A stretch of 64,000 nucleotides of DNA from Bimastos eiseni (lineage: Eukaryota > Annelida > Clitellata > Crassiclitellata > Lumbricidae), in contig OY365815.1 in assembly GCA_959347315.1 (NCBI GenBank), positions 17,881,709 through 17,945,708 on the forward strand, written 5' to 3'. Below are positions 12,301 through 23,052 of this stretch, piece after piece. The position numbers were made by a program, and so were the translations under genes. The notes beneath the pieces are model-generated. The model was given only the letters and a program-made list of their open reading frames with translations. It was not told the DNA's origin and made no database searches. Each line of letters begins with the position of its first letter. Position 1 is the stretch's first letter.

Positions 12301-15300
12301 TCATTGTTTATTGCGTAAGAGATATTGCCCATAATTTTATGTGTGTGACGCAAGTTGCAGTTGTTCACATGATCAACTAAATTACCTACCTAACTGGCAT
12401 CAGGTTTATTTTCCAAGATTGACTGTCCTTTTAAAAATTCTGAAAATATCTATAAAGTATTTGCATTAAGTTATTCTTACAAAATTTGATATTGATTACT
12501 TCACTAATGAAGAGTGAAGTAAAATTGAGAACACAGGTAACTAATATAATCTAGAAGAAGATACATGCAGCGATATACAGCAACACTGAAAGATACATCA
12601 GAGATATACAGCAATACTGAAAGATACATCAGAGATATACAGCAATACTGAAAGATACATCAGAGATATACAGCAATACTGAAAGATACATCAGAGATAT
12701 ACAGCAATACTGAAAGATACATCAGAGATATACAGCAATACTGAAAGATACATCAGAGATATACAGCAATACTGAAAGATACATCAGAGATATACAGCAA
12801 TACTGAAAGATACATCAGAGATATACAGCAATACTGAAAGATACATCAGAGATATACAGCAATACTGAAAGAAACGAAGTGAGCACTGAGCAGACATACA
12901 AAGAGAGACAGAAAGAATGTGAGAGAGAAATAGAAAGAGGCAGAAACAGAAACAGACATAGAAAGATAGACAGACAAAGTAAGACTTAGACAAAACAGAT
13001 ATAGAAAGACAAAGATAGGCATACAGACACAAAAACAGAGCAACAGTTAGAGTAACACGCAGAGCAACACAGACAGGCACACATGATCTATACATAACCA
13101 GAATGAAGCTAGAACAGACAAACAGACAAAATACATACATTTACACAGGCAGACAGACACTAGGACAACAAGAATGAACTGACCTTTGGGCAGATTGTCA
13201 TAGGGATAGTTCACAACCATGGTTCCGCCATGTAGATTGGCTGATAAAACAAACTGGAACCGTTCCAACCAGCCCATAATGGCCTTTGTCTCCACCTGAC
13301 GCTCAACCGGATTTGTCACAAAGTAGTCGGGAAAGTTGCGATTCAGATCATAACCATTGGCATTGTACCTGTCAACCGGAACAACTGTCACTAGCTGATG
13401 ACACAATGTTAATGACAATTAAAGACAGTTAATGGTGACGATCAAACCAACGCATTGAATAAGTCAGGACAGTGCGTGGACGAGTTGACGAGTAATAAAC
13501 AAAGACAGAAAGAGAGAGAGAGAGGAAGGAGAGAGAGATACGGAAACAGATAAAGACACAGACAGGCAGGCAATGGCAAAGACAGAACCAAAGTCAGAGA
13601 CAGATACATAGATAGACACTGTTTCTTTCCTAAATACATGGATAACTGGTTACAAGAAAGAAGATCACATGCACATTGCAAAGCTTCAATCCGTGTGCAT
13701 TCTCAATTGTATACGCATCCTCAATTTTATCTGCATTCTCAATTTACCTGCATACTCCATTGTATGTGCATTTTCAGTTTTATCTCCATTTCAATTTTAT
13801 ATGAATTCTTAATTTTACCTGCATTCTCCATTGTATCTGCAGACTTAAGTCATCTGCATTTTCAATAGAAGCTGCAATCCCAATTTTATCTGTAGCTAAG
13901 AATAATTTAAAGTTGATACTTTCAATACATTTTCAGAGCTTTTACAAGAAAGGCAGGGAGTCAATAAATCATGGTAAATAAACCATTGAATCAACTCATG
14001 AGACAATCTCACAGCCTCAAATAAGAAAATCAACCTAGGAAACCATAGGTAAACTAATTTTCTAGAGCGATATAAATGGTAGTTTATAACACCGCAGGTA
14101 GTCCACGTCTACACATACCGGCCCCTCACGCCCGTGCAGTCTCCTCGGCTGTAGTTGTCTGCGATGGCGTATCCATCTGGATTCATCGAGACGAGAATGT
14201 GAATGCGGGTCGTGCTCAGTAAATGCGTTACGGTTTCGTTACGTCCGTAATTTGTGACAAGATAATGAATCAGCTGAATCAGCACTTCTCGACTTATCAC
14301 CTGTAAGCATCGTATAGCAATGGATGCAATGCCCTTCTTACTGGTAACACTTATTAACGCACTTTTTCATATATGGTTCTATTATTATACCGAACACCAT
14401 TGTACTATATTGATCGCATTGCCTCAAATCATGTTTAATGTACTGTCCCATAATCAGTGACGCTACTAATGGAAAAACAACATCTATAAAGTGAATTCTA
14501 TTAGATGATGAAATTTATTAAGTAATCAATTTTCTATTACATGAAGTGAGTCCATATCCGTCTGTCTCTGTGCACTTAACCTTTCGTCATTATCACTGCA
14601 TAGTGCGTGCCTAGTGCCTACCTGGGTGAATTTCTGATGATGTTTGCCTACATGTCTGTGTCTGTATTCATGTCTGCAAGTGTGTCGTTACCTCGTTGCC
14701 ATGAATGTTGCCGACGTATTTGACATCAGGTCGAAGCAAGACGTGTTCCCTCGGAGATTCGCCGATCACAATCACCGGCAAATTCCGTCCTACGATAACA
14801 GTTCAATCAATCAACCAATCAATCAGGCAAAGGCAACCTGACCATGCCTCCATTTGATTTTAGGAAAGCATTCCACCAAGCTACTCCATTATGCATATAC
14901 ATATCCAACTAATATTGGAAAACAACATCACAATGGAACGGAGATGGTAGACCACATGAACTTGAAATTAAACAAGGGCTTAACCGGGTAGATACTTCCA
15001 CATAGTACTAAATCTGAGTATTTGGATGCACTATTTAATGGATCCGGGTACTAATCGAATAGTAGTGGCAACTCTGGCCCAGCAAGCTTAACATTTTTTA
15101 CTTTCATCACTTTCGCTGGTTCACGCAATGAAAAATGAGCAAAAAAGATGTTTTTGCCTGTAATAACCAATAATACAGCTTTAAATTTAAAAACACGGAA
15201 TCTCTATAATCAGGTAAAGGTCAGGATTAGCCAAGAAACAATGAATGGCAAAGAAAATCACATATGTGTGTGTGCATGTATGTGGGTGTGTGGGTGTGGG

Positions 15301-15755
15301 TGTGTGTGTGTGTGAATAGCTAACACAAAATAGCTTAACAGGGTGCTGATCACAACATTTAAAAAACTGCTTATTTTTCGCTACAGTACAACCAATGTTA
15401 ATCATTTTTTATTTTGAATCCCATTATTCACACAAAGTCACCAGTCTAACACATGGCATTTTATAAAATCGAGAATTATACTAAATGGCCCACAGACCCA
15501 CGTGTTTATGACTCTCACTATTATAATCATACAGATACCTCGAATGGATTTTCCGATGCTGTATAGATACGTGATGTTGGGATAAGAGGCGACGATGTAG
15601 TTAAAGTAGTTCGACAACCAATGCTCGTCATGGTAATCAAAGTCTGGAGGAGGCAGCAGGTGGTCGCCGGAATGATCACCAACCGCCGCAGCCTCCGACG
15701 GATGATGCGGCATGGCGACGATGAGAGCAAGGAGCAGGCTGGACACAATGAACAT
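6303..15755 (-). CDS. M14 metallocarboxypeptidase (carboxypeptidase M/E/N-like), nine exons
   Basis: Removes C-terminal basic residues, probably Lys/Arg, from peptides at the cell surface or in the secretory path (family knowledge). Coding exons, in transcript order: 15755-15539, 14789-14692, 14300-14119, 13368-13184, 12067-11897, 11042-10890, 8914-8772, 7003-6935, 6557-6303. All borders are GT-AG, phases agree, and the sum is 1473 nt (490 residues; human CPM has 443). The start at 15755 opens a signal peptide, [14 protein letters not shown], ending near residue 24. Zinc ligands are H102 and E105 (HGNE) and H212 (NLHGG); substrate-binding residues are R137 (TRIH) and the NPDGY and NRNFPD blocks; Y290 lies in SMQDYNY and the catalytic Glu is E303 in [10 protein letters not shown]. 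The transthyretin-like domain spans about 336-435. The tail is hydrophobic from 474 to the last residue, with NSG at 461-463 as a possible GPI site. The TATT-rich introns carry repeats and LINE relics. CPM is the best analogue, but CPE/CPN/CPZ-type relatives are not excluded. Confidence 0.9.
7235..7436 (-). mobile_element. tRNA-derived SINE-like repeat
   Basis: On the minus strand, GGGGTTCAAATCC (about 7384-7396) matches the RNA polymerase III B box, and a tRNA-like stretch precedes it. The following roughly 150 bases, unrelated to coding sequence, would be the SINE body. It lies in the genomic interval of carboxypeptidase intron 7. No second full copy in the window confirms the family. Confidence 0.4.
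7440..8771. other. Carboxypeptidase intron 7, remaining part
   Basis: Intron between the exon ending at 8772 and the exon starting at 7003. AT-rich, with a GTCT run at 7941-7953. No second gene or conserved frame is seen. Confidence 0.55.
8915..10430. other. Carboxypeptidase intron 6, distal part
   Basis: Non-coding. Microsatellite-like ACATAT-rich sequence is concentrated at 9940-10320. Open frames at 9457-9799 lie on both strands at once and match nothing I recognise. Confidence 0.5.
10440..10680 (+). mobile_element. LINE 3'-end relic
   Basis: The plus strand reads [17 protein letters not shown] near 10452-10505. This corresponds to the 'RAFSVAGPRLWNSLP' block near the C-terminus of CR1/L2-like ORF2 proteins. 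Stops follow within 20 codons, so it is dead. It sits in intron 6 of the carboxypeptidase gene. Confidence 0.6.
10739..10841. repeat. Near-perfect palindrome of 15-bp repeats
   Basis: The left arm (about 10739-10787) repeats CTATTCATAATATA; after a 6-base spacer the right arm (10794-10841) carries its reverse complement (TATTATGAA units) with two substitutions. The transcript could fold into a long AT-rich hairpin. It starts about 48 bases after the exon 6 splice donor. Confidence 0.9.
11128..11334 (+). mobile_element. LINE fragment (CNSLLY motif)
   Basis: A plus-strand frame reads [16 protein letters not shown], matching the 'S-LDYCNSLLYGLP' block that follows the reverse transcriptase of CR1/L2/Rex-type LINEs. 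It is short and isolated within carboxypeptidase intron 5. Confidence 0.55.
12570..12872. repeat. 31-bp minisatellite, about 9.5 copies
   Basis: Head-to-tail copies of a unit containing GATACATCAGAGATATACAG then CAATACTGAAA. Copies are nearly identical; only the first and last differ. It lies in carboxypeptidase intron 4. Confidence 0.97.
12880..13060. repeat. Purine-rich GACAGA microsatellite-like DNA
   Basis: Irregular AGACAGA/GAAAGA sequence in intron 4. It creates long Leu/Cys/Val-rich frames on the minus strand that I regard as artefacts. Confidence 0.8.
13495..13620. repeat. GA-rich simple sequence
   Basis: GAGAGA and GACAGA runs within carboxypeptidase intron 3. The rest of this intron (13621-14118) holds ATTTTCAATTTTATC-like short repeats near 13720-13880 and nothing coding. 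Confidence 0.8.
14790..15538. other. Carboxypeptidase intron 1
   Basis: Joins the signal-peptide exon to the exon ending in HGNE. It contains a GT/GGGTGT-rich microsatellite at 15263-15315 and no coding content. Confidence 0.7.
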
Positions 15756-15798
15756 CTTCTGCTTCAGCAACACAACCAACGACGATGATCTCCATCTA

Positions 15799-15805
15799 GC
15801 TACAA
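15799..15805 (-). other. Possible 5' UTR splice acceptor of the carboxypeptidase gene
   Basis: On the minus strand TTCTCTTGTAG lies 44 bases upstream of the chosen ATG, with the cut after position 15800. It would place an untranslated exon upstream. The same frame also stays open to an ATG at 15836, giving a longer but less convincing signal peptide. Confidence 0.3.
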
Positions 15806-15859
15806 GAGAACAATGGCACACGAACGTCATGCACACGACACTACATAACTATACAAGGA

Positions 15860-16175
15860 CACACACACACATTAATATATATATATACATATATATATAT
15901 ATGTATGTATACATGTACATAATTATATACTACACACATACGTCTATTTGCAGGTAAATATAGATATAAAACAGTACTACACATAACACACATCAAATTT
16001 GATAAATATAGCACCACACAATGCAATGTGGAACTATCTTCCTCCATACATACAATATATATGTATATATGTGCAAATACATACAATATATATAATACAT
16101 TTGTGTGCGTGTGTGTGTAGTTAAGCATGTATCCCTTGACCAATAAAGTTATATATATATATATAAATACACACA

Positions 16176-16208
<33 letters not shown>

Positions 16209-16447
16209 CACTGGTACATACTCACAGATAAAAGGTTAATATATCCGGATATATACATAGGTACATCTCACTTGTGTGTGTGTGTGTGTGCCTGTGTGTG
16301 TACATGATATTCCACTCAGCCAGCAATCCTCTTCATTCATATATATGTATGCTTGTAAGCATGGATATATATCTATTCATCTCTCTCTCTCTCTTTATAT
16401 ATAAATATATTATATATATATATTGCATATGAGTGTTCGTGTGTTCA

Positions 16448-16486
<39 letters not shown>

Positions 16487-16500
16487 GTGTATTCATACAT
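15860..16500. repeat. Cluster of AT, GT and CT microsatellites
   Basis: (AT)n at 15874-15905 and 16450-16483, (GT)n at 16178-16207 and 16272-16290, and CTCTCT at 16380-16394, separated by ACATAT-rich DNA. It lies upstream of the carboxypeptidase start and could include promoter DNA, but no core promoter element is identifiable. Confidence 0.9.
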
Positions 16501-17253
16501 CATCTAAAACAGGTATAATAGGCAAGGAAAATTGTCACTCAGGTTCCAGTAAACAATGTCTATTATATGGTGACTTGCACACACATCCCACAGTCAAAGC
16601 GACCTCGAACATTACACTATTAAACTGTACAATGTTATAATGCATAGCCAAATGCTCCCTAATGTATCAGACACCAGGCGCAGAAATGCACCGTGCAATC
16701 TGAACGGAGGTCTCATTTGCAATCAACCCAGAGGGGAAAATACCACAAGAGGATGATGATATATATAGCAGTCCTAATTATGAAAGCAAATACTCGAGTG
16801 CGCTTGAGTTGAGGGAGCTCCAAATAGCTGGGTGGCCAATTGAGTATTACAGCCTCCTCCATGATAGTAGGGGTGTGTGAGTGGAAGCAATGCCAAGTGG
16901 TCTTTCATAAAAGAAATGCTTATATGACAATGTCACATGAATTTATGGAGCAATACCCCAAGTGGGCATCTGTTCAGAACAGTTATATTTTTCCGAGCTT
17001 TTGGAGGCTCTATAACGACGCTATATAAACGCCTAGACACATTTTTGCAGAACAATATATCTGGTGGCAGTGAACGCTATATTGCATCGATTGGTCTGCA
17101 AAAAAATGTTTGCGACTTCATTTTCTCAACCTTGGCATATGAATGCAGATTGCCAGATCTCTCCCATGCAGTCTTCCTGCCAACAATGGTCAGTGTATTC
17201 GCTATAGACGATTATTGGTTAGAGGGTACAACTGGAGCAGAACCAAAATTCTG
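16501..17253. other. Unassigned DNA with a 122-codon plus frame
   Basis: A plus-strand frame from 16937 runs into the tRNA-like sequence that follows. It has no recognisable domain. Its end, CPRGDSNS, is simply the B-box region translated, so it is more likely repeat-derived than a gene. Confidence 0.35.
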
Positions 17254-17324
17254 CCCTCGTGGGGATTCGAATTCCAGTCAATCGATTAACAGTAAAACAC
17301 ACTAACCACTAGACAATCGAGACC
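17254..17324 (-). pseudogene. tRNA-Asn-like pseudogene or SINE head
   Basis: Read on the minus strand, 71 bases resemble tRNA-Asn: GTCTCG start, A box with TAGTGGTTAGTGTG, an anticodon region CTGTTAATC (GTT) and a B box TTCGAATCCCC. The acceptor stem pairs over about five bases (CTCG/CGAG), but the T stem has mismatches. So it is a degenerate tRNA or the head of a tRNA-derived SINE, not a clean gene. Confidence 0.5.
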
Positions 17325-17339
17325 ACCAATATCTACATC

Positions 17340-18440
17340 TATAATTGTATGTATACACTGTATGCAGGAGGTACAATGAGCTGGACAAGCCAGCTGTGTT
17401 GTTGCCTACGTTAGACAGAAATAAATAATCAAAAGATTTTTATATGTTCAAGCGAAAGCCAACTTATTCATGATACCTTAATCTGTGAAGCAGCACTGTA
17501 TATCTCGTGACTCTGCCTTTGTGTTATGTCTGCACATGTGACTCAATATAAAAAAATCCAACCAATGCTGGATAACATGGACATTGGACAGTGTATGTAT
17601 TATGCATACACTATGCAGGATGCAATGTCATTTCCTTGTCGTTGTCTTTTTGCATCCCGTATGAATTTTTTATATCATCTGTTCTGAACGAAATCATCAT
17701 TTGCAGCTGCAATAAGGAGAACAAGTCAGTTGAGAAAAAAAACAAGATTAAGGCACTCTCTTATTTAATGGTCTTGACTAGAGTCTGTAATAATTGTTTG
17801 GTATCAGAAAGACTCAACTCCGTTGGACAGAACACCACCCTTAAACTCCAAGCTGTCCTGTTGGAGTACTTCCACAAAGATAAGAGGATTATGATAGCAA
17901 CCAATGTTTATATAGCGCCAACAATTAATTTATGGAAAATGACTTAATACAATATTCAACTGAAGCTACTTTCTTATTCCAGGAAACGTCTTCAAGTTTC
18001 GTCACTCCTTTTAGCCTTTTATGCACAAAATATTTAACCTACGACTGCATCGATATAACCGTTATCATGCTTTCACACTCGATTTTGCATTCAAAACTGT
18101 CTTCAATGGGTTTGTTTCCCCAGCATAAGTTTTCTTTGTTCCATTCAATTCTCCACTATAACAAAGAAAAAGGAGTAATCGTGGGTATATGGGCTTTTCA
18201 GCACTTTAACGATAGTGATTTATGCAGAATGGATGACTACTTTAATAATCCAAAGGATTTATAATGAACTTTTCAAATTGACTGCATTTAATGCACTCTG
18301 ACTGAGCAGTAACACTGGTGTATATTGTGATTATGATGTTCATTCATCGAAATAATAACTGACTTAAAGTTTAAAATGATACATGTTATTTTGACAAGGT
18401 CATACTATAGTGTAAAAGCCTGCAAAAGGAGAGACCTCTA
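17340..18440. other. Unassigned AT-rich DNA
   Basis: Two adjacent plus frames (17591-17947, 118 codons; 17932-18264, 110 codons) overlap in different phases. Their composition is Ser/Leu/Ile-rich and no motif is recognised. Neither has a convincing splice context. I leave them as hypothetical at best. Confidence 0.35.
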
Positions 18441-18445
18441 TATAT

Positions 18446-18668
18446 GTTACAGGCAATGTGTAAAACACGGATTTTGTAAAATGACTGATTTTTAGATTTT
18501 AGCCTTTAGGCAATATGTAAAATCACCCATTTACGGTTAGGGTCAGAGTTAGAGTTACGATTAGGGTTATTGTAGGGTTAGTGCAGAGTTAGGATTAGAG
18601 TAGGTTTAGGGTTTCACAAATAGCCTAGGCATTTTACAAAATCCCTGTTTTCACACATTGCCTCTAAC
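18446..18668 (+). mobile_element. MITE-like element with telomere-like core, copy 2
   Basis: Begins GTTACAGGCAATGTGTAAAA and ends with the inverse ACACATTGCCTCTAAC, giving clear terminal inverted repeats. A second inner pair, TTAGGCAATATGTAAAAT and CCTAGGCATTTTACAAAATC, is also inverted. The core has GGTTAGGGTCAG, GATTAGGGTTAT and TAGGTTTAGGG. Same family as 3089-3303, in opposite orientation. Flanks on both sides are TATAT/ATAT-like. Confidence 0.75.
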
Positions 18669-18943
18669 ATATCCAGACCAATCTGTCCAAAATTGTGCAT
18701 ACAGGCTCATGTTTCAATGTGCAACAAGGGCGGCATTCACTTAGAACTTTTATTTTTTAGACCAACATAATATTGATAATAATATACATATATATACATA
18801 TGTATCTACATACATACAAACATACTGGCCTATACATAATTATATACTACTCTTGACCCCTGCAAGACATGTATGTAATTGATCATTTTGACTGACTGAT
18901 TTATAAAAGTTTATTTGACGAGGGTGATACGCGTTTACAACTG

Positions 18944-19036
18944 ATCGCCTTGGATAGGAACTTAAAAGGTCATTTGGGAAAATGGAAAAGCTGGTCATTT
19001 TCCCAAATGGTCTTTTAAGTACCTATCCAAGGCGAT
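18944..19036. repeat. 41-bp inverted repeat with 11-base loop
   Basis: The arm 18944-18984 pairs with 18996-19036 with three mismatches around the AAAAGGTC/GGTCTTTT step; CATTTTCCCAAATG and ATCGCCTTGGATAGG are shared in inverted form. It may be a hairpin RNA source or a small foldback element. No target duplication is recognised. Confidence 0.85.
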
Positions 19037-19039
19037 TAT

Positions 19040-19514
19040 AGTCATTCCGTGAGCCGACCTGTTCATTGAGAAATATGATAGGTCTAGACTCTAAATGGAA
19101 TCTAAGACCCACATTAACCAATGGGATTAAAGTCTAAAGAATTTCGGCAATCAAATACTATAGTGACAATGTGTTCAAGGTGCCTTTGACAGTTCACATG
19201 TTTGGGATGAAGGGCTCTCTCTCTCTCTCTCTTTGCTGTCAGTCTGTCTGTCTCTCTCCGAGTCTCTCGTTCTGTCTTTGTATCTCTCTGTTCCCCTAAT
19301 TATGTCTCTTTCTCTGTCTCTCTAATCTCTGTCTATGTCTTTGAGTAATTATTTATAGTCAGCAGCAGAGAGCAAAATGGAAAGCAACCACATAGTCCTC
19401 ATAGTCCTGGCATAGTCATCCAATAGGCCGCATGTGGAGGACTAAGTTTATTGGCTGGGCTGCCTCATTTCACCAACACTTGATGCCCAGCCAACAAGTC
19501 TTCACTCGGGTCGC
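19040..19514. other. Intergenic DNA with CT-rich tract
   Basis: CTCTCT/TGTCTG simple sequence at 19214-19340. Otherwise nothing recognised. Confidence 0.5.
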
Positions 19515-20252
19515 GGACAAAATCCCCATGACATAACCCCCCCCCTCTGACAAAAAAACCCTGAAACCCCCCCTAAGTAGGGCAAAAACTTCCCCTATGT
19601 ATACATTTTTTAAACTTTTTTTTAACTCTTATTATTTAAAAACGTGTGTATACTTTAAAGTCTGGAGTAAAGCATGTGTCATTTCAAAGTCTGATGCGGT
19701 CACTCAGTTATCGTCGTCCAACAGTTAGCTAGCAAACAGTTAATTAGTTCATTGGTCTTTTTGTTGTTAGTGTATGTACACTGAATGCGCCACTCACTGT
19801 GCGTAATTCATAGGCTATCTGTGAAACGGCTTTTTCAGACGCGTCAGGTGAGTCTATGCAGAGCGTATGTGTGTTATCTGTGACACGATTTCTTATATAA
19901 GTTAGACCAGGGGCGTCAATCCCCCTCTAACTGATGGAGGCAAACACTCTGGTTCCAAGTGTCAGGTAGTCAAGATATTACTAAGACTCAAAAAATACCC
20001 CTCGCCCCTATCTGGACGCCTCTGAGTTAGACTAATAGTCGTACTGAGTGTCACTTGTAATGTTGTGCAGACTTTGTTAGCCGTGTCAGTTATTATGGTA
20101 TGGCTTCTAATTGCAGAACCTAGTTAGGGCAAGAAGGGGGTTTTGTCCGGGAGGGGGGGGCTTAATGTCCTGCCTAAAACAGGGGGGTTAATGTCAGAGG
20201 GTTTATGTCATGGGGGGTATGTCAGAGGTTTTAGTCAGAGGGGGTTTTGTCC
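19515..20252. mobile_element. C/G-rich terminal-inverted-repeat element
   Basis: The left end reads GGACAAAATCCCC, ATGACATAACCCCCCCCC and TCTGAC. The right end carries the inverse: GTTAATGTCAGAGGG, TTTATGTCATGGGG and GGGGTTTTGTCC. The imperfect inverted repeats are roughly 60-100 bases. Long C runs on the left and G runs on the right (20141-20235) are unlike the AT-rich surroundings. A smaller hAT-like MITE is nested inside. There is no transposase frame, so it is non-autonomous. Family unknown and target duplication not found. Confidence 0.6.
19908..20024. mobile_element. 117-bp hAT-like MITE with 8-bp target duplication
   Basis: Starts CAGGGGCGTCAATC and ends TGGACGCCTCTG, the inverse of CAGAGGCGTCCA; CAGNGGCGT is a common hAT terminus. 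It is flanked on both sides by the identical octamer AGTTAGAC (19900-19907 and 20025-20032), the target duplication length expected for hAT transposases. It is too short to encode protein. It is inserted inside the larger C/G-rich element, so it is the younger of the two. Confidence 0.8.
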
Positions 20253-21035
20253 TACACCCCTTCACTCTCCTATTGCCAACAATCATGGACAACTCTTGAA
20301 CATGCTCAAGCTTTTAGGGAATAGGGATTTGAGTTATACTTGCAGAGCTCCATCCGCCTTTTAATCATCAACAACTGCTCTAGATAACAGAGATGCATAA
20401 CATCATCTATTTAAGAAGACTGCTTAAATCAATATAAATTAAATTAAAGCGTTACATGAAACATTTCACACACACTAACGCATGCATGCACGCACACACG
20501 CGCGCACACACACACTGCTGCTGCTAAAAATGTATCCAAATATTAACATACCATACCTTTCAAGATTTCAAGAACTTCACAAGAATCACAAATGATCCTA
20601 AATATTTGTGACATTCCAAAAGGTGCTACATACATATCCAGAATCATACACACAAATACACGTGCATAACAGGAGAAAGAATGAATATTTACCACATCGC
20701 TATTAATTATTTTAACTATCGTCATTAATTTATTATTCGTTTATAAAGCATCATGATATGTTAATATTCGGCCATTCATCAATGGATAGTGCTGAGCAAT
20801 TGGGAGTTAAGCATCTGCTGCTCATGGTCATATGGTCCCAACACAGTAGCCGTCTGCATGGGGTTGGGGGCTGAAACCCATACTCACTACCTACCAAGGC
20901 AAGTGCTCTCTGGTCAGAAGCGTGCTGCAACCTGGGAGAAAAGTTGCAGAGGTGTTACTTCAAAACATTATTATCTTAAATTGATTAATTGCTAGTATGA
21001 GGCACATAATCACACTCAAAATAGCAATATAATTA
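20253..21035. other. Unassigned DNA
   Basis: AC/CGCAC-rich simple sequence at 20466-20515. The stretch 20780-20960 has a more balanced composition and could be an old repeat, but no box or domain is convincing. Confidence 0.35.
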
Positions 21036-21039
21036 TAAC

Positions 21040-21066
21040 ATATATATATATATATATATATATATT
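21040..21066. repeat. (AT)n microsatellite
   Basis: TA dinucleotide run, followed by ATAT-rich sequence to about 21230. Confidence 0.9.
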
Positions 21067-21239
21067 ACACACACGCAAATATCAATATACATGCATATAT
21101 ATGACAGATACATATATAAAAAATTATATGTACCTAAAGTATACCCATATGCGTGTGTAGCTATGTATATGTATAATTAATAATTATACGTATATATATA
21201 TATAATCATGCATAATTATGGGGTATATTTAAATATGCA

Positions 21240-22860
21240 TTTGGGTGTTGGTGTTGTTTGACGTCACAGTGACCTAATCACCTACTACCTACATATTAAG
21301 AGGGTGAGGGGGTACATTTTTGGGCCAGCCTTCATCAAGTTGAGTACAGAGGAACTCTTATTTGTTCTCATTATCTCAGTCAACAAAAGACCCTGGAAGG
21401 TCCAGAATTTGACAAAACAGAAGTAAAACAAGAGAGGTCTAATTTGTTGGAGGACAAAATCCTAATTAAGCAGAGACAGATGCCTGAAAGAAGAATTATG
21501 AACGCACCATCGGCTATTAGGGGCATCTGGGCCAACAAAACACGCCGCTGACCCACGGATGCAGACAGAGGGAAGCATCACAGAGGTAGAAGGCATACCA
21601 TAGATCTATGATTGTAAACAGTTCAACGCCTGACTGGGTTAGCCAGAGCGGTTGAGAGAGTGAGTGCAAAAAGCCATGAAGACCTAAGACATTAACTAAC
21701 CGTCGATGTACACGGAACCCCTTAGGCGTTCCTGTTTTATCATTCCTTTAACTCACGCACTCATTCATTGTGTTAAAGATAGGCAGACTCAAAGAGATTC
21801 AGATTGACAGAATGAGAAAAAAAGACGGCGTGACTTGGTATGAATGAAATCAAATACAGCTCTCTAATAGGTACGTGCGATTGAGGCTTAATATGACCTG
21901 TCACAGCCCACTAGGCAGTCGCCCATCTACCCAACCGAAGCACCTTTCTCGTTCCTCGTCCTACCTTTCAACTCTGATTAAAGAGCTGAAATGGCCGCAT
22001 AAGACAAAGGACGGCAGTTCTTAAGAAGTACAGCACATCGACGTCCGTTTCAGGGCTTCTGCCAGGCACCCTGTGGCGGCGGCGCTAGTGGTGGTCAGGG
22101 CCGATCGACCGACAAAGGCACGTGATGCCGCCCACGTTGGCTCCAAACCCTCAGGCAATTAAACGCCACGAGACCTACATGCCGTCGCCTACAGATAAGA
22201 CGACGCCCCCACTTCTACCCTTGTGTATGTATTGCTGTATCCTTCTGTTTCTGGGTTCAACTCTCTGTGTCCGTCTTTTCTGTCTGGGTTGGCGCATTTC
22301 CATACGTTCCTCAAATCTTCAGTTCAATGATCCACTTCGCACTGTTTCAATTCTCCCCCATATGTATGCATGCGTGTATACCTGTATATTGGTCTATTTG
22401 TCTGTTATCTGTACTCGGACCATTGACTGTGTCTTTCTGTCTGTGTCTGTCCGTCTGTGCCTTTCTCTCTATGTCTGTCTGTTTCTCTGCCTGTCATAAT
22501 ACTTCATTCCTGATTCTGTTATCTGTGTGTCACTGTTTCAACTTTTCCCATTTGTGTGTACATGTCCTTATCTGCTCGTATCTCTTCACTTGTCTGTCTA
22601 TCTATCTGTCTGTCCACCTGTGTGTCCCTGTGCATCTGTGTCCATCAGTCAGTCTCACTATCCTACAGTTAATGGGAATGGAGGGTGAATCAGGAGTGAA
22701 TGTGGATCGCTGAAGCGGTGAATGGATAACTTTTAACTGATTATGACCAACAACCCCCTACCAACGGACCTACCACGGACCTAACAATCCCACCAACCAA
22801 CCCTTAAAATGAATGTCTCGAACAGCAGACACTACGGCACACAAATGCTTATAATATAAA
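21240..22860. other. Unassigned intergenic DNA, higher GC at 21500-22210
   Basis: No domain is recognised. From 22420 to 22650 the sequence is TGTCTGTCT-like simple sequence that opens Ser/Cys/Leu-rich frames in two phases; these are not genes. Confidence 0.4.
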
Positions 22861-22882
22861 AATTTCTAATGCCCTACTTCAA

Positions 22883-22920
22883 AGTGAAGCACAGGGCATC
22901 CGCTTATTCGCAAGAGCAGT
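22883..22920 (+). repeat. Dispersed repeat fragment (copy of LINE-associated block)
   Basis: AAGCACAGGGCATCCGCTTA resembles the blocks near 43124 and 61350 (AAGCGCAGGGCACCAGCTTA type). At 61350 the block lies in the 3' part of a LINE relic, so this is probably another fragment of that family. Confidence 0.5.
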
Positions 22921-23052
22921 GTCATGTAAGAGGTTTGTCCAGAAAGACCAAGACTTGACCAGATACAACAAGATAGTAACACAGGTATAGCACAGCAGTG
23001 TGTTGCATAAAGCTAGACAATGATGCAATCTTTCACAGTAAACAATAAGCCT

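Noticed and set aside
12784..13140. 118-codon minus frame touching carboxypeptidase exon 4
   Set aside because: Lies in intron 4; it is the purine-rich simple sequence and minisatellite read in antisense. The exon stops at the donor at 13183.
20143..20364. 73-codon Gly-rich plus frame
   Set aside because: It reads the G-rich terminal repeat of the C/G-rich element; composition follows the repeat.
22122..22713. Two overlapping plus frames of 125 and 148 codons
   Set aside because: Two phases of TGTCTGTCT simple sequence; the non-simple first part has no motif.
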